Part shown: positions 50,112 to 59,100 of the stretch, one piece after another
Position numbering within the stretch: position 1 is the first letter of the stretch
Layout of the letters: each line of letters opens with the position of its first letter
Origin: Amycolatopsis iheyensis
GTDB lineage: Bacteria; Actinomycetota; Actinomycetes; Mycobacteriales; Pseudonocardiaceae
NCBI RefSeq assembly: GCF_024703995.1
Contig: NZ_JAMXQV010000034.1
Span: 1 to 64,000 of the forward strand
Reading direction: 5' to 3'
DNA length: 64,000 nucleotides
Made by a program: the position numbers and the translations under genes
Notes under the pieces: generated by a model
The model's database searches: none
The model's input: only the letters and a program-made list of their open reading frames with translations
Told to the model about the DNA's origin: nothing

Positions 50112-50909
50112 CTACCTCGGTTCCTGACGCCCGCCCAGCACCCGCCTCTCCACCACCAGGAACAGCCAGTTCAGCAGGTTGCCGAGCAGGCCGACCAGTG
50201 CGATCCACGCCCACACCGCGGTCAGGTCGAAGCTCTGGCCGGCGAGCTGGAACTGGTAGCCGATCCCGTTGGTGGCGCCGACCAGCTCGGAGATCACCAT
50301 CAGCACGAGGGACAGGCCGAGCGCGATCCGCAGGCCGGCGAAGATCTTGGGCAGCGCCGCCGGCAGGACGACGGTGACCAGCAGCCGTGTCCCACGGGCG
50401 CCGTACACGCGGGCGGTGTCGACCATGACCGGGTCCACCGACTGCGCGCCCTGCACGGTGTTCAGCAGCACCGGCCACACCACGCCGAACACGATCGTCG
50501 CCAGCTGGACCGGGGTGCCGAGCTTGAACAGCACCAGGAAGACCGGCAGCAGAGCGGGGGCCGGCAGCGCGCGGCCGAAGTTGACGATGGCGTCGGCGTA
50601 GTCGAGCGTGGCGCGGGAGCGGCCCAGCACCAGCCCGAACGCGACGCCGACCGCGCCGCCGATGAGCCAGCCGGCTAGCAGCCGCCCCAGGCTCGGGCCG
50701 ATGTTCTCGATCGCCACCTTCGTCAGGAACAGGTGGCTCACCGGGCCGGCGAACCACAGTTCGCGCATCTTCCCGGCGATCTCGACCGGCGTCGGGAAGT
50801 ACACGTCGTCGAAGTACGCGGTCAGTGCCTGCCAGACCAGCAGGCAGCCGGCGAACACCGCCCACCGCCGCAGCGCCCCGGTCACCAGCCGGGCGGGCAC
50901 CTCGGTCAT
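50112..50909 (-). CDS. ABC transporter permease, SsuC/TauC type (second)
   Basis: A 265-residue membrane protein with about six helices and the binding-protein-dependent permease loop VDTARVYGARGTRLLVTVVLPAALP (two parts), which contacts the ATPase. Family relatives import sulfonates, taurine, nitrate or pyrimidine precursors. The start overlaps the stop of the other permease (ATGA), so the two probably form a heterodimer. It is last in the operon; no ATPase gene follows. Confidence 0.87.
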   Translation of the reverse strand: MTEVPARLVTGALRRWAVFAGCLLVWQALTAYFDDVYFPTPVEIAGKMRELWFAGPVSHLFLTKVAIENIGPSLGRLLAGWLIGGAVGVAFGLVLGRSRATLDYADAIVNFGRALPAPALLPVFLVLFKLGTPVQLATIVFGVVWPVLLNTVQGAQSVDPVMVDTARVYGARGTRLLVTVVLPAALPKIFAGLRIALGLSLVLMVISELVGATNGIGYQFQLAGQSFDLTAVWAWIALVGLLGNLLNWLFLVVERRVLGGRQEPR

Positions 50910-51667
50910 CGCGCCTCCCCGGGCGCCCACGCGACGAACTTCCGTTGCAGTGCCGCGAACGCGGTGTTGCTCAGGTACCCGAGGACCCCGGCGACCACGG
51001 CGCCCGCGAGCACGATGTCCAACCGGCCGCTCTCCTCGCCGTACCGGACGACGTAGATCCCGATGCCGCGTTCCCCGCCGAACACCAGCTCCGTCGACAC
51101 CACCACCAGCAACGCGAACGTCGCCCCGATGCGCAGGCTGGTGATCGCGAACGGCACGACGTCGGGCAGCTTGACGCGCAGGAGGATCGCCACCGGGCCC
51201 AGCCCGAACGACCGCGCGGTTTCGACGTACCCGGGCTCGACTTCCCCGAGTGCGTAGACGATGTTGAACAGGATCGGCCAGATCGCGGCGTAGGCGGCGA
51301 GCGCGATCTTGGTGTTCGGACCGTCCACCAGGATGATGGAGAAGAGCGGGAACCACATGATCGCCGGGATCGGCCGCAGGAACTCGATCACCGCGCCGAC
51401 CGCGGCGCGCACCGGTGGGATGCTGCCCAGCAGCAGCCCGCCGGGCACGGCGACGAGCACGGCGAGGCCCACCGCGAGCAGCCACGCGAGCAGCGTCGCG
51501 ACCAGGTCGAGCAGGAACTCACGCTCGCCGAGCAGCCGGGCCAGCGCGACGGCGACCTCGGACGGCGGCGGGAAGTACTCCCGCTCGAGCACGCCGGAGC
51601 GGCTGAACCCCTCCCAGGCGAGGAGGAGCACAGCCACCCCGGTGAGGCGGCGGAGGAACCGGCGCAT
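50906..51667 (-). CDS. ABC transporter permease, SsuC/TauC type (first)
   Basis: A 253-residue permease with about six helices and the EAA-type loop ETARSFGLGPVAILLRVKLP. Two different permeases in tandem, rather than one homodimer-forming SsuC, is less usual for this family. It is 3 bp downstream of the binding-protein gene and overlaps the second permease. Confidence 0.87.
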   Translation of the reverse strand: MRRFLRRLTGVAVLLLAWEGFSRSGVLEREYFPPPSEVAVALARLLGEREFLLDLVATLLAWLLAVGLAVLVAVPGGLLLGSIPPVRAAVGAVIEFLRPIPAIMWFPLFSIILVDGPNTKIALAAYAAIWPILFNIVYALGEVEPGYVETARSFGLGPVAILLRVKLPDVVPFAITSLRIGATFALLVVVSTELVFGGERGIGIYVVRYGEESGRLDIVLAGAVVAGVLGYLSNTAFAALQRKFVAWAPGEAR

Positions 51668-51670
51668 GAC

Positions 51671-52660
51671 CTACGACGCCGGCGCCCGGTAGACCATCGG
51701 GCCGACGTCGAACTTCTGCTTGAGGTCGCCGTAGGTCAGCATCAGGTCGGCGACCTGCTGCAGCCGGGCCTGGTCGACCGCGGCGGGGAACACTCCGGTG
51801 GCGACCGCCTGCGCGACCGCGGGTTCGATCTTCGCGTAGTCCTGCAAGGTCTTGCGGACGGTCTGGTCGTCGGCCAGGTCGCCCTGACCCTTGGCCATCG
51901 CGCGGGCGAAGGCGGCGGTCGTCTTCGGGTCGTTCGCGACGAAGGCCGCCGGCGCGACGTAGCCGCTGATCGAGAAGTCCGCGACCGGCCCGGTCGCCCG
52001 GTCGGCCACGACCTTGACGCCGAGCTTCTGCTTGGCCATGGTCAGGTTCGGCTCCTGCAGCGACATGACGTCGATCTGCCCGGTCTGCAGGGCGTTCAGC
52101 GCGTTCGCGGTCGGGATGACCTTGAACCGGACCTGCCCCGGGTCGGCCCCGGCGGCCTTGATGACGGCCTTGCTGGTGAGCGTCACGTTGCCGACCAGCG
52201 CGTTGACGCCGACCGACTTGCCGGCCAGGTCCTTCGGCGAGGCGATCGGCGACTGCGGCATCGCGACCAGCGCGGTCATCCCCGGCTTGGCCCGCAGGCC
52301 GTCCGCGACCGCCCGCAGGTCGGCGGCCCCCTCGGCCTGGGCCGCGACGAACGACGTCCAGTTGCCGAAGGCGAAGTCCAGCTCGCCGGTCTTGAGCTTG
52401 GGCACCGCCTCGGTGGCGCTCTTGATGGTGACCAGCTCGACGTGGAGGCCTTCGGCGTCGAAGTAACCGGCGCTGCGGGCCCGTTCGAAGCCGGCGATGT
52501 CGATCAGCTGCGGGATGATGCCGACCTTGACGGTGGACTTTTCGACCTTGTCGTTGCCGCCCGCGGTGTCGTCCGACCCGCCGAGCAGGCCGCACCCGCC
52601 CACCGAGGCGACGGCGACAACGGTGACTGTGGCGGTGATCCACCGCCGGAATGCACGCAT
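51671..52660 (-). CDS. ABC substrate-binding lipoprotein, SsuA/NMT1-like
   Basis: A 329-residue lipoprotein. The signal peptide ends at lipobox VGGC (VASVGGCGLLGG, Cys about 23). The binding fold shows VKVGIIPQLIDIAGFERARS and LKTGELDFAFGNWTSF of the NMT1/SsuA-like family for aliphatic sulfonates, nitrate or thiamine precursors. The ATG follows GGGAGGGG. It begins a three-gene importer operon that lacks an ATPase in this window. Confidence 0.87.
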   Translation of the reverse strand: MRAFRRWITATVTVVAVASVGGCGLLGGSDDTAGGNDKVEKSTVKVGIIPQLIDIAGFERARSAGYFDAEGLHVELVTIKSATEAVPKLKTGELDFAFGNWTSFVAAQAEGAADLRAVADGLRAKPGMTALVAMPQSPIASPKDLAGKSVGVNALVGNVTLTSKAVIKAAGADPGQVRFKVIPTANALNALQTGQIDVMSLQEPNLTMAKQKLGVKVVADRATGPVADFSISGYVAPAAFVANDPKTTAAFARAMAKGQGDLADDQTVRKTLQDYAKIEPAVAQAVATGVFPAAVDQARLQQVADLMLTYGDLKQKFDVGPMVYRAPAS

Positions 52661-52756
52661 AAACCCCTCCCTGGCTCGGGGGAAGACTACCGGGTGGTTC
52701 TTGTCCGGCAGCGGGAAAATGTGAAAATATCCGACCGGACTGCTGGGGGGTCGGCA

Positions 52757-53470
52757 ATGCCCGAAACGGACGAATTTCGCCCGGAGAACAGAATCGGCGC
52801 GGTCCTCGTCAGCTCGCGCTCGCTCGACGAGTACCGCCGGATGTTCGCCCTCACCGACACCGACCTCGCCGGCCGGATCCTCGACTGCCCCGGCGGCGCG
52901 GCGAGCCTGACCGCGGAGGTCAACGCGGCCGGCGGCACCGCGACGGCGTGCGACCCGGTGTACGAGCGCCCGGTCGAGCAGGTCCGCGAGACGGCGCTGG
53001 AGAGCCTGGGCCGCGGCTACGCCTACCACCAGGCCAACCCGGAAGAGTACGTGTGGACGTACTTCCGCGACCCGGACCACTACCTCGAGTCGCGGACCCG
53101 TTCGGTGGAGCTGTTCGCGGCCGACCGCGCCGCGCACCCGCGGAACTACGTGCCCGCGGCGTTGCCCACGCTGCCGTTCGAGGACGGGCGGTTCGACCTG
53201 GTGCTGTGTTCGCACCTGCTGTTCAGCTACGCCGACCGGTTCGACCGCGAGTTCCACGTGGCGAGCCTGCGCGAGCTCGCGCGGGTCGGCCGCGAGGTGC
53301 GCGTGTTCCCGTTGGTGCCGATGGGCATGACCGAGAACCCGGAGCTGGCGCCGGTCCGCGCCGAGCTGGCGGCCGCGGGCCTGCCCACGACGGTCCGGCG
53401 GGTCGGCTACGAGTTCCAGCGCGGCGGCGACGCCATGCTGACGATCGGCGTGTTGCCGCCTCCGATGTAA
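52757..53470 (+). CDS. Class I SAM-dependent methyltransferase-like protein
   Basis: A 237-residue protein. ILDCPGGAASLTAEVNAAGG corresponds to the SAM-binding GxGxG region in weakened form, with an acidic end ACDPVYE. LPFEDGRFDLVLCSHLLFSY matches the later motif, and RVFPLVPMG follows. The substrate is unknown. It is divergent from the binding-protein gene across an AT-rich gap, and a membrane NACHT protein follows 41 bp later. Confidence 0.78.
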   Translation: MPETDEFRPENRIGAVLVSSRSLDEYRRMFALTDTDLAGRILDCPGGAASLTAEVNAAGGTATACDPVYERPVEQVRETALESLGRGYAYHQANPEEYVWTYFRDPDHYLESRTRSVELFAADRAAHPRNYVPAALPTLPFEDGRFDLVLCSHLLFSYADRFDREFHVASLRELARVGREVRVFPLVPMGMTENPELAPVRAELAAAGLPTTVRRVGYEFQRGGDAMLTIGVLPPPM

Positions 53471-53511
53471 CAGCCGTGGCGGCGCGCACGACCGGTTGGG
53501 GAGTGAACGCC

Positions 53512-56150
53512 GTGAGAAGACCGTCGAGAAGCCGACGTGCGTGGCGGGTGCCGCTGGCGTTGCTCGCCTCGATCACCTGCGGCGTGATCGTGTTCTCGCT
53601 GCTCAACGCGTCGTTGCAGACCAACGACTCGCTGAGCAGCGTGCTGTCGGCCGTGATCGCCGTGTTCGGGATTTCACGACGTTGCTGCGGTGGGTGCTCG
53701 AAGGTGAGAAAGCCATCGACCACGACCAGGAAGCCGCGTTGCTCGCCGGTGCGTTGCTGCGCCGGTGGAAACCCGAGCTCGAACACCGGGCCGGGCGTGG
53801 TGACGGCCGCATCATCCCGCTGACCTGGCGTCAGCGCAGCGACGCGGTGGCCGCGCCGGCCGCGGAGGTGGTGGGCACCGACCTGCCGGTCAACATCCGC
53901 CTCAACGGGGTGCTGGGCGGAAACGTCGACCAGGCCGCCACCAGCCTGGCCGAAGGCTTCGAAGGAGTGCCCAACCACCGGCTGGTGCTGCTGGGCGAAC
54001 CGGGCTCGGGCAAGACCTTCCTGGCACTGGCGCTGGCGGTCGGCCTGCTGCGGTCCCGGGTGGCGGGCGGGCGGGTGCCGGTCCTGCTGTCGCTGGCGTC
54101 GTGGGATCCGGTGGCGCAGAGCTTGGACACGTGGCTGACGCGCAGTCTCGCCGAAGAGAACTTCACCGGCGACGAGCGGATTCCCCAGGCCCTGCTGGCG
54201 GCCGGCTTGATCCTGCCGGTCCTGGACGGTCTCGACGAACTCCCCGAGCACGTCCGCCGCCGCGCGGTCAGCCGGATCAACGACACCCTCCGCGGCCCTC
54301 GGCCCGTGGTGCTCACCTGCCGCTCGGCCGACTACACCGACGTGCTGGCCGCCGGGGCACCGGTGGTGTTGCGGGCACCGGTCGTCCAGGTGGAACCGCT
54401 GTCGCCCCGCGGAATCGCCCATCACCTGCGCACCACTGATCAGTGCCCGAGCGCGTGGTCCGCGGTGATCGACCACGTCCAGGCGAACGCGGCCGGCCCG
54501 CTGACCAGCGCCCTGTCTACGCCGTTGATGTTGTCGATCTTCGTCGCCGGCTTCCGGACGGCCGACCCGGGGCCCTTGCTGCACGACCCCGAGCTGGACA
54601 ACCGGCTGTCGTTGGAAGACCGCCTGGTCGACGTGCTCGCGGACAGCCTGGGGGAGACCGAGCGGAAGCCGGCTCGCGAATGGCTGACTTTCATGGCGGA
54701 GCAGCTGCACGGGCGCGGCGAGCGCAACTTTTCGTGGTGGCACCTGGGTGGCTGGGCGCCCCCGATCTGCCAGTGGATACTCGCTCCGTTTCTGGCCTTG
54801 TGGTTCGGGGGCGGTGTTGCCATGGCGTCTGCCGGCCTGTCGAATGCCGACTCGGATTTCAGTTTCCTGAGCGATCTTCCGGGTTTCCCTGTTATTTTCG
54901 GGGTGTGGGCGGGTGTTCTTCTGCTCGGCACCTCAGTTTCGGAAAACAACCAGGAGGTTTCCGTCGCGCGAGACCCGGGTGTCGTTCGCAGGCGGTTGAA
55001 GCAAATCTTCTCCAGGGACAGCAGTGAGAACGTGTCCGCCGTGATCCTTCTCGCGGTGACGGTATCGCTGGTCCTGGATGCGAAGTCCCAGCTGCTGGTC
55101 GTCTGCGGTACGGCGGCGGGTGTCATCGTCGGCGTGGGTGTCGTCATCCGGATCGGCATGGAAATTCACCGGTATTGGACTGCGCGCGGGCATCGGATAG
55201 CGGTGACCACCCCTCGTGAGCTGCTTCGCCACGAGCGAACGTCGAGCCTGATCGCGGCCGCGATGGTGGCCGTGGTGGTGGCGCTGGGTGCGGTGCCCGC
55301 GGCGACGTGGGGTGGTGTGGTCGGTCGCCACGTGGGGCAGCAGCTGGCGCAATGGCGTGGCAAGCCGGTGGTGCTGGACCGGAGTTTCTTCGGGGGACCA
55401 TCGCATCTGCCCTGGGTGGTCGATCGTGCGCACCTGCCGTCGCTCGCGTGGGTCAGTTTCGTGATCGGGCTGCTTGCCGGAGCGTGCGTCCTGTTCGCGC
55501 GGCCGTGGGCGCGGTTCGGGTTCGCCCGGGTGAACCTGGCGGTGAGCCGGCGGTTGCCGCTGAACCTGATGAGGTTTCTGGATCAAGCGCACGAGCACGG
55601 GTTGCTGCGGGTGTCCGGCGGCAGCTACCAGTTCCGGCACATCCGGATGCAGGAACGCCTGGTGATCACGGCCCGGCCCGCGGTTTCCCGGCGCGCGTGG
55701 CGGAAGAAGCTGTCAGCGGTGACGGCCGGGGTGTTGTTCGTGGGCGCAATCGCCGCGATAGTCGTGGTCGGAGCCGCCCAGCCGCCTTCGTGCCCGGACA
55801 GCGGAATCGCCGAACTGGACCGGGTGGCGGCCGGACCGGCGTCGGCCTGTCTGGGATTCGTCGAGAACCCGGGCTTGCTGGGGCTGCCCTCGCTCAACAC
55901 CGGCCCGATCAAGCTCGTCGTCGGCGAGTTCGACCGGATGAGCCCACAGGAGCGCGGAAAAGTGGCGGACCAGGCGCGGGAACTCGGCGGCGATCTGCGA
56001 TTCATCGAGCTGTCCGATCCACTGCCCTCGGCGGATGTCGTCCCGACCCTGCTACCCGAACTGCTGAACACGATCGACGGCGCTTTCGGCCCGTATCGCC
56101 GTTATCACGCAACTGTCCACAATGGAGTCGTCGAAATCACCGAGTGGTGA
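53512..56150 (+). CDS. Membrane-bound NACHT-domain NTPase with apparent frameshift
   Basis: About 879 residues if one base is restored. The N-terminus (VRRPSRSRRAWRVPLALLAS, one membrane helix) is in one frame up to about 53670, and the rest is in another, joined at GTTCGGGATTTCACG; a single lost base would explain it. The NACHT domain has Walker A GEPGSGKT (about 53994-54017) and Walker B LDGLDELPEH (about 54222-54251). About seven membrane helices follow, then a C-terminal domain rich in charged residues. The sequence is less GC-biased than its neighbours between 54780 and 55230. NACHT proteins are STAND switches in signalling and antiphage defence; the role here is unknown. The GTG at 53512 follows GGGGAG. 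Confidence 0.75.
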
Positions 56151-56156
56151 ACCCCG

Positions 56157-59100
56157 CTACCGCGCACCCTCCATCCGCCCCGTCCCCGGATCACCTCCGC
56201 AATTGCCCGTGTTGCTCGAGATCATCTTCCCGGTGGCCTCGTCGTTGACGACCACCCTCGCCGGCGACACCGGCGCCCCGTGGTCGTTCTGGTAGTACCA
56301 CTCCCCGGACGCACTCGTGGTGAGCACGATCGTCTTGGTCTCGACGAGGGTGAAGTAGACCTTGATCCGCCGGTTCGGCGGATACCCGGTGCCGTGCACG
56401 TAGGTGTCCGAGTGGGGCACCTCGGCGTGCCAGTCACACCGGTGGTCCACATTGGTCCACGGTTGCCACAGCTGCACCGAGATGGTGCTGGAGAAGTTCC
56501 CGTAGAGCAGGTAGTTGAGGGACTGCAGGTAGAACTGGTAGTTGTGCCCCGGCGTGAGGCCGTCGACCGTCCACGACACCCCGGTCACCGGGTAGGGCAG
56601 CTGGTGGAACCCGGTTTCGAACGCCGTCACGTCCCTCATGTAGATGAAGTAGCCCGTCGTGTTCGCCGACGGCGTCCACAGCAGCGTCACCGAGAACACG
56701 TCCCGCACCGCACGGAGGCTGGTCGGCCCGGCCGGGATGTACCCGCCCGCGATCGACGACGTGACGTTCGAGTACCCGCCGCCGAGGTAGCCGTTGAGGG
56801 ACCGCAGCTGGAACTCGTAGGTCGCGCCGGGCACGAGGCCGTCGGCGTTCCACGACGACCCGGTCACCGGGTACGGCAGCTGCTTGAAGGCCTCCCGGGC
56901 CGTCACGTTCCGCTGGTACACGTAGTAGCCGGTCGCGTTCGCGGCCGGGGTCCACGACAACGCGACCCGGCCGTTGGCCCCGCCGGCCGCCACCCCGACG
57001 AGGTTCCCCGGCCCCGCCGGCGTGACGCCGCCCGACGTCACCGTCACGACACTCGAATAGCCGCCTTCGAGGTAGCCGTTGATCGAGCGCAGCTGGAACT
57101 GGTACACCGCGCCCGCGACCAGGCCCCGCGCGGTCCAGCTCGAGCCCGGCACCGGGAACGCCAGCCGGGTGAACCCGGGCTCGGGCGCGCTGGCGTTGCG
57201 CACGTAGACGTAGTACGCGGTGGCGTTCGCGGCCGGGGTCCAGTTCAGCGTGACCGCGCGGTCCCCGGCCGTGGCCCGCAGGTTGCCCGGCCCGGCCGGG
57301 GTGACGCCGCCCGCGGTGACGCCGGCGACGTTCGAGAAGCCGCCGCGCAGGAGCCCGTTGACCGACTGCAGCTGGAAGTCGTAGCGGCCGCCCGGAGTCA
57401 GCCCGCTCGCCACCCAGCTCGACCCGGTCACCGGGAACGGCAGCTGGGTGAAGCCGGTTTCCCCGGCGCTGACGTTGCGCTGGTAGACGTAGTAGCCGGT
57501 GGCGCTGCCGACCGGCGTCCACGTCAGGGTGGCCGCGCCGTTGCCCGGCGTCGCCCGCAGGTCGGCCGGACCGCCCGGGGTGGTTCCCCCGGCCGTGACG
57601 CCCGCGACGGTGGAGAAGCCGCCGCGGACCAGCCCGTTGACCGACTGCAGCTTGAACTCGTAGCGGCCGCCCGGGGTCAGCCCGGCCGCCACCCAGCTCG
57701 ACCCGGTCACCGGGTAGCGGAGCTGCGTGAAGTCGGCTTCCCCGGCGCTGACGTTGCGCTGGTAGACGTAGTAGCCCGTGGCGCCGCCGACCGGCGTCCA
57801 CGCCAGGGTCGCTTGGCCGTTGCCCGCGGTCGCCCGCAGGTCGGTGACACCCGGCGGCCGGGTGCCGGTCAGCGTGACGTCGGCGGTGTTCGACAGCGCG
57901 CCGAGGATGTTTCCGTTCACGCCCTGGACGCGGTACTGGTAGTGCGCCCCGGGCACCAGCCCGGCGCTGACCCAGGACGGCCCGGCGACCGGCCACGGCA
58001 GCTTCGTGAAGGCCGTTTCGCCCGCGCTGACGTTCTTGACGTGGATGTAGTAGCCGGTCGCGTTGGCCACCCGGGTCCAGGACAACGTCGCTTCGCCGTC
58101 GCCGGAGGCTTCGGCCGTCAGGTCCGTCACGGCGGCGGGAGCGGGCCCGGTGACGGTCGCCGTGGCGGTGTTGGACAGTCCACCGCGGAGCCGGCCGTTG
58201 GCCGCCTGCAGCTGGAACTGGTACGTGGCGCCGGGAGTCAGCTGCTCGGCCACCCAGGTCGGCCCGGACACCGGCCACGGCAGCTCCATGAAAGCGGTCT
58301 CCCCGGCCGTGACGTTCTTGCGGAAGACGTAGTACCCGGTCGCGTTGGCCACCGGGGTCCACGACAGCGTCGCGCGTCCGTCACCCGGGGTCGCCGTCAG
58401 GGTGGTGACGGCGGCCGGGGTCGCGCCGGTGATCGCCACCGTGGCCACATTGGACAGTCCACCGCGGATCCCACCGTTGACCGCCTGCAGCTGGAACTGG
58501 TAGGTCTCCCCGGCGTTCAGCAGCTCCGCCACCCACGTCGGGCCGGACACCGGCCACGGCAGCTGCGTGAACGTCGTTTCCCCGGCCGTGACGTTCTTGC
58601 GGAAGACGTAGTACCCCGTCGCGTTCTCGACCGGGGTCCACTGCAGCGTCGCGGACCCGGTGCCCGCGGTCGCCGTCAGGTCGGTGACGACGCCCGGCGC
58701 GGGTCCGGTCGGCGTGGCGGTCGCGACGGTGGAGAACACGCCTTCGGCCGTCCCCTTGGTGGCCTTCAGCTGGAACTCGTAGGTGTGCCCGTTGGTGAGC
58801 AACCCGGCTGTCCACTGTGGACCGGTGACCGGGTAGGGCAGCCGGGTGAACGCGGTCTCCCCGGCGGTGACGTCCTTGGTGTGCACGTAGTAGCCGGTGG
58901 CGCCGGGGGAGAGCGTCCACGACAGGTCGACCTGCCCGCTCCCGGCCGTGGCGCTCAGCTGGGGCACGACCCGCGGCCCGAGCGGAACCGCCGGGTACGG
59001 CCGCGGGTAGGCCGTGCCGACGGAGAAGTCGCGCGCGAGCGTGTCGGCGAACGCGGCGGCGATCTTGCCCTCGCCCCGCGCGTTCGGGTGCGTGCCGTCC

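Noticed and set aside
52661..52756. A riboswitch in the leader of the SsuA-like operon
   Set aside because: No conserved TPP, SAM or other riboswitch blocks could be found in the 96-bp gap; AT-rich promoter sequence explains it.
53496..53669. In-frame upstream extension of the NACHT frame as its true N-terminus
   Set aside because: It reads as charged, low-complexity sequence, whereas the other frame gives a ribosome-binding site, a basic start and a clean membrane helix; a frameshift explains the data better.
56470..58990. Possible CRISPR or VNTR array
   Set aside because: The period is about 279 bp, in frame, and encodes fibronectin type III domains; there are no short repeats with unique spacers.
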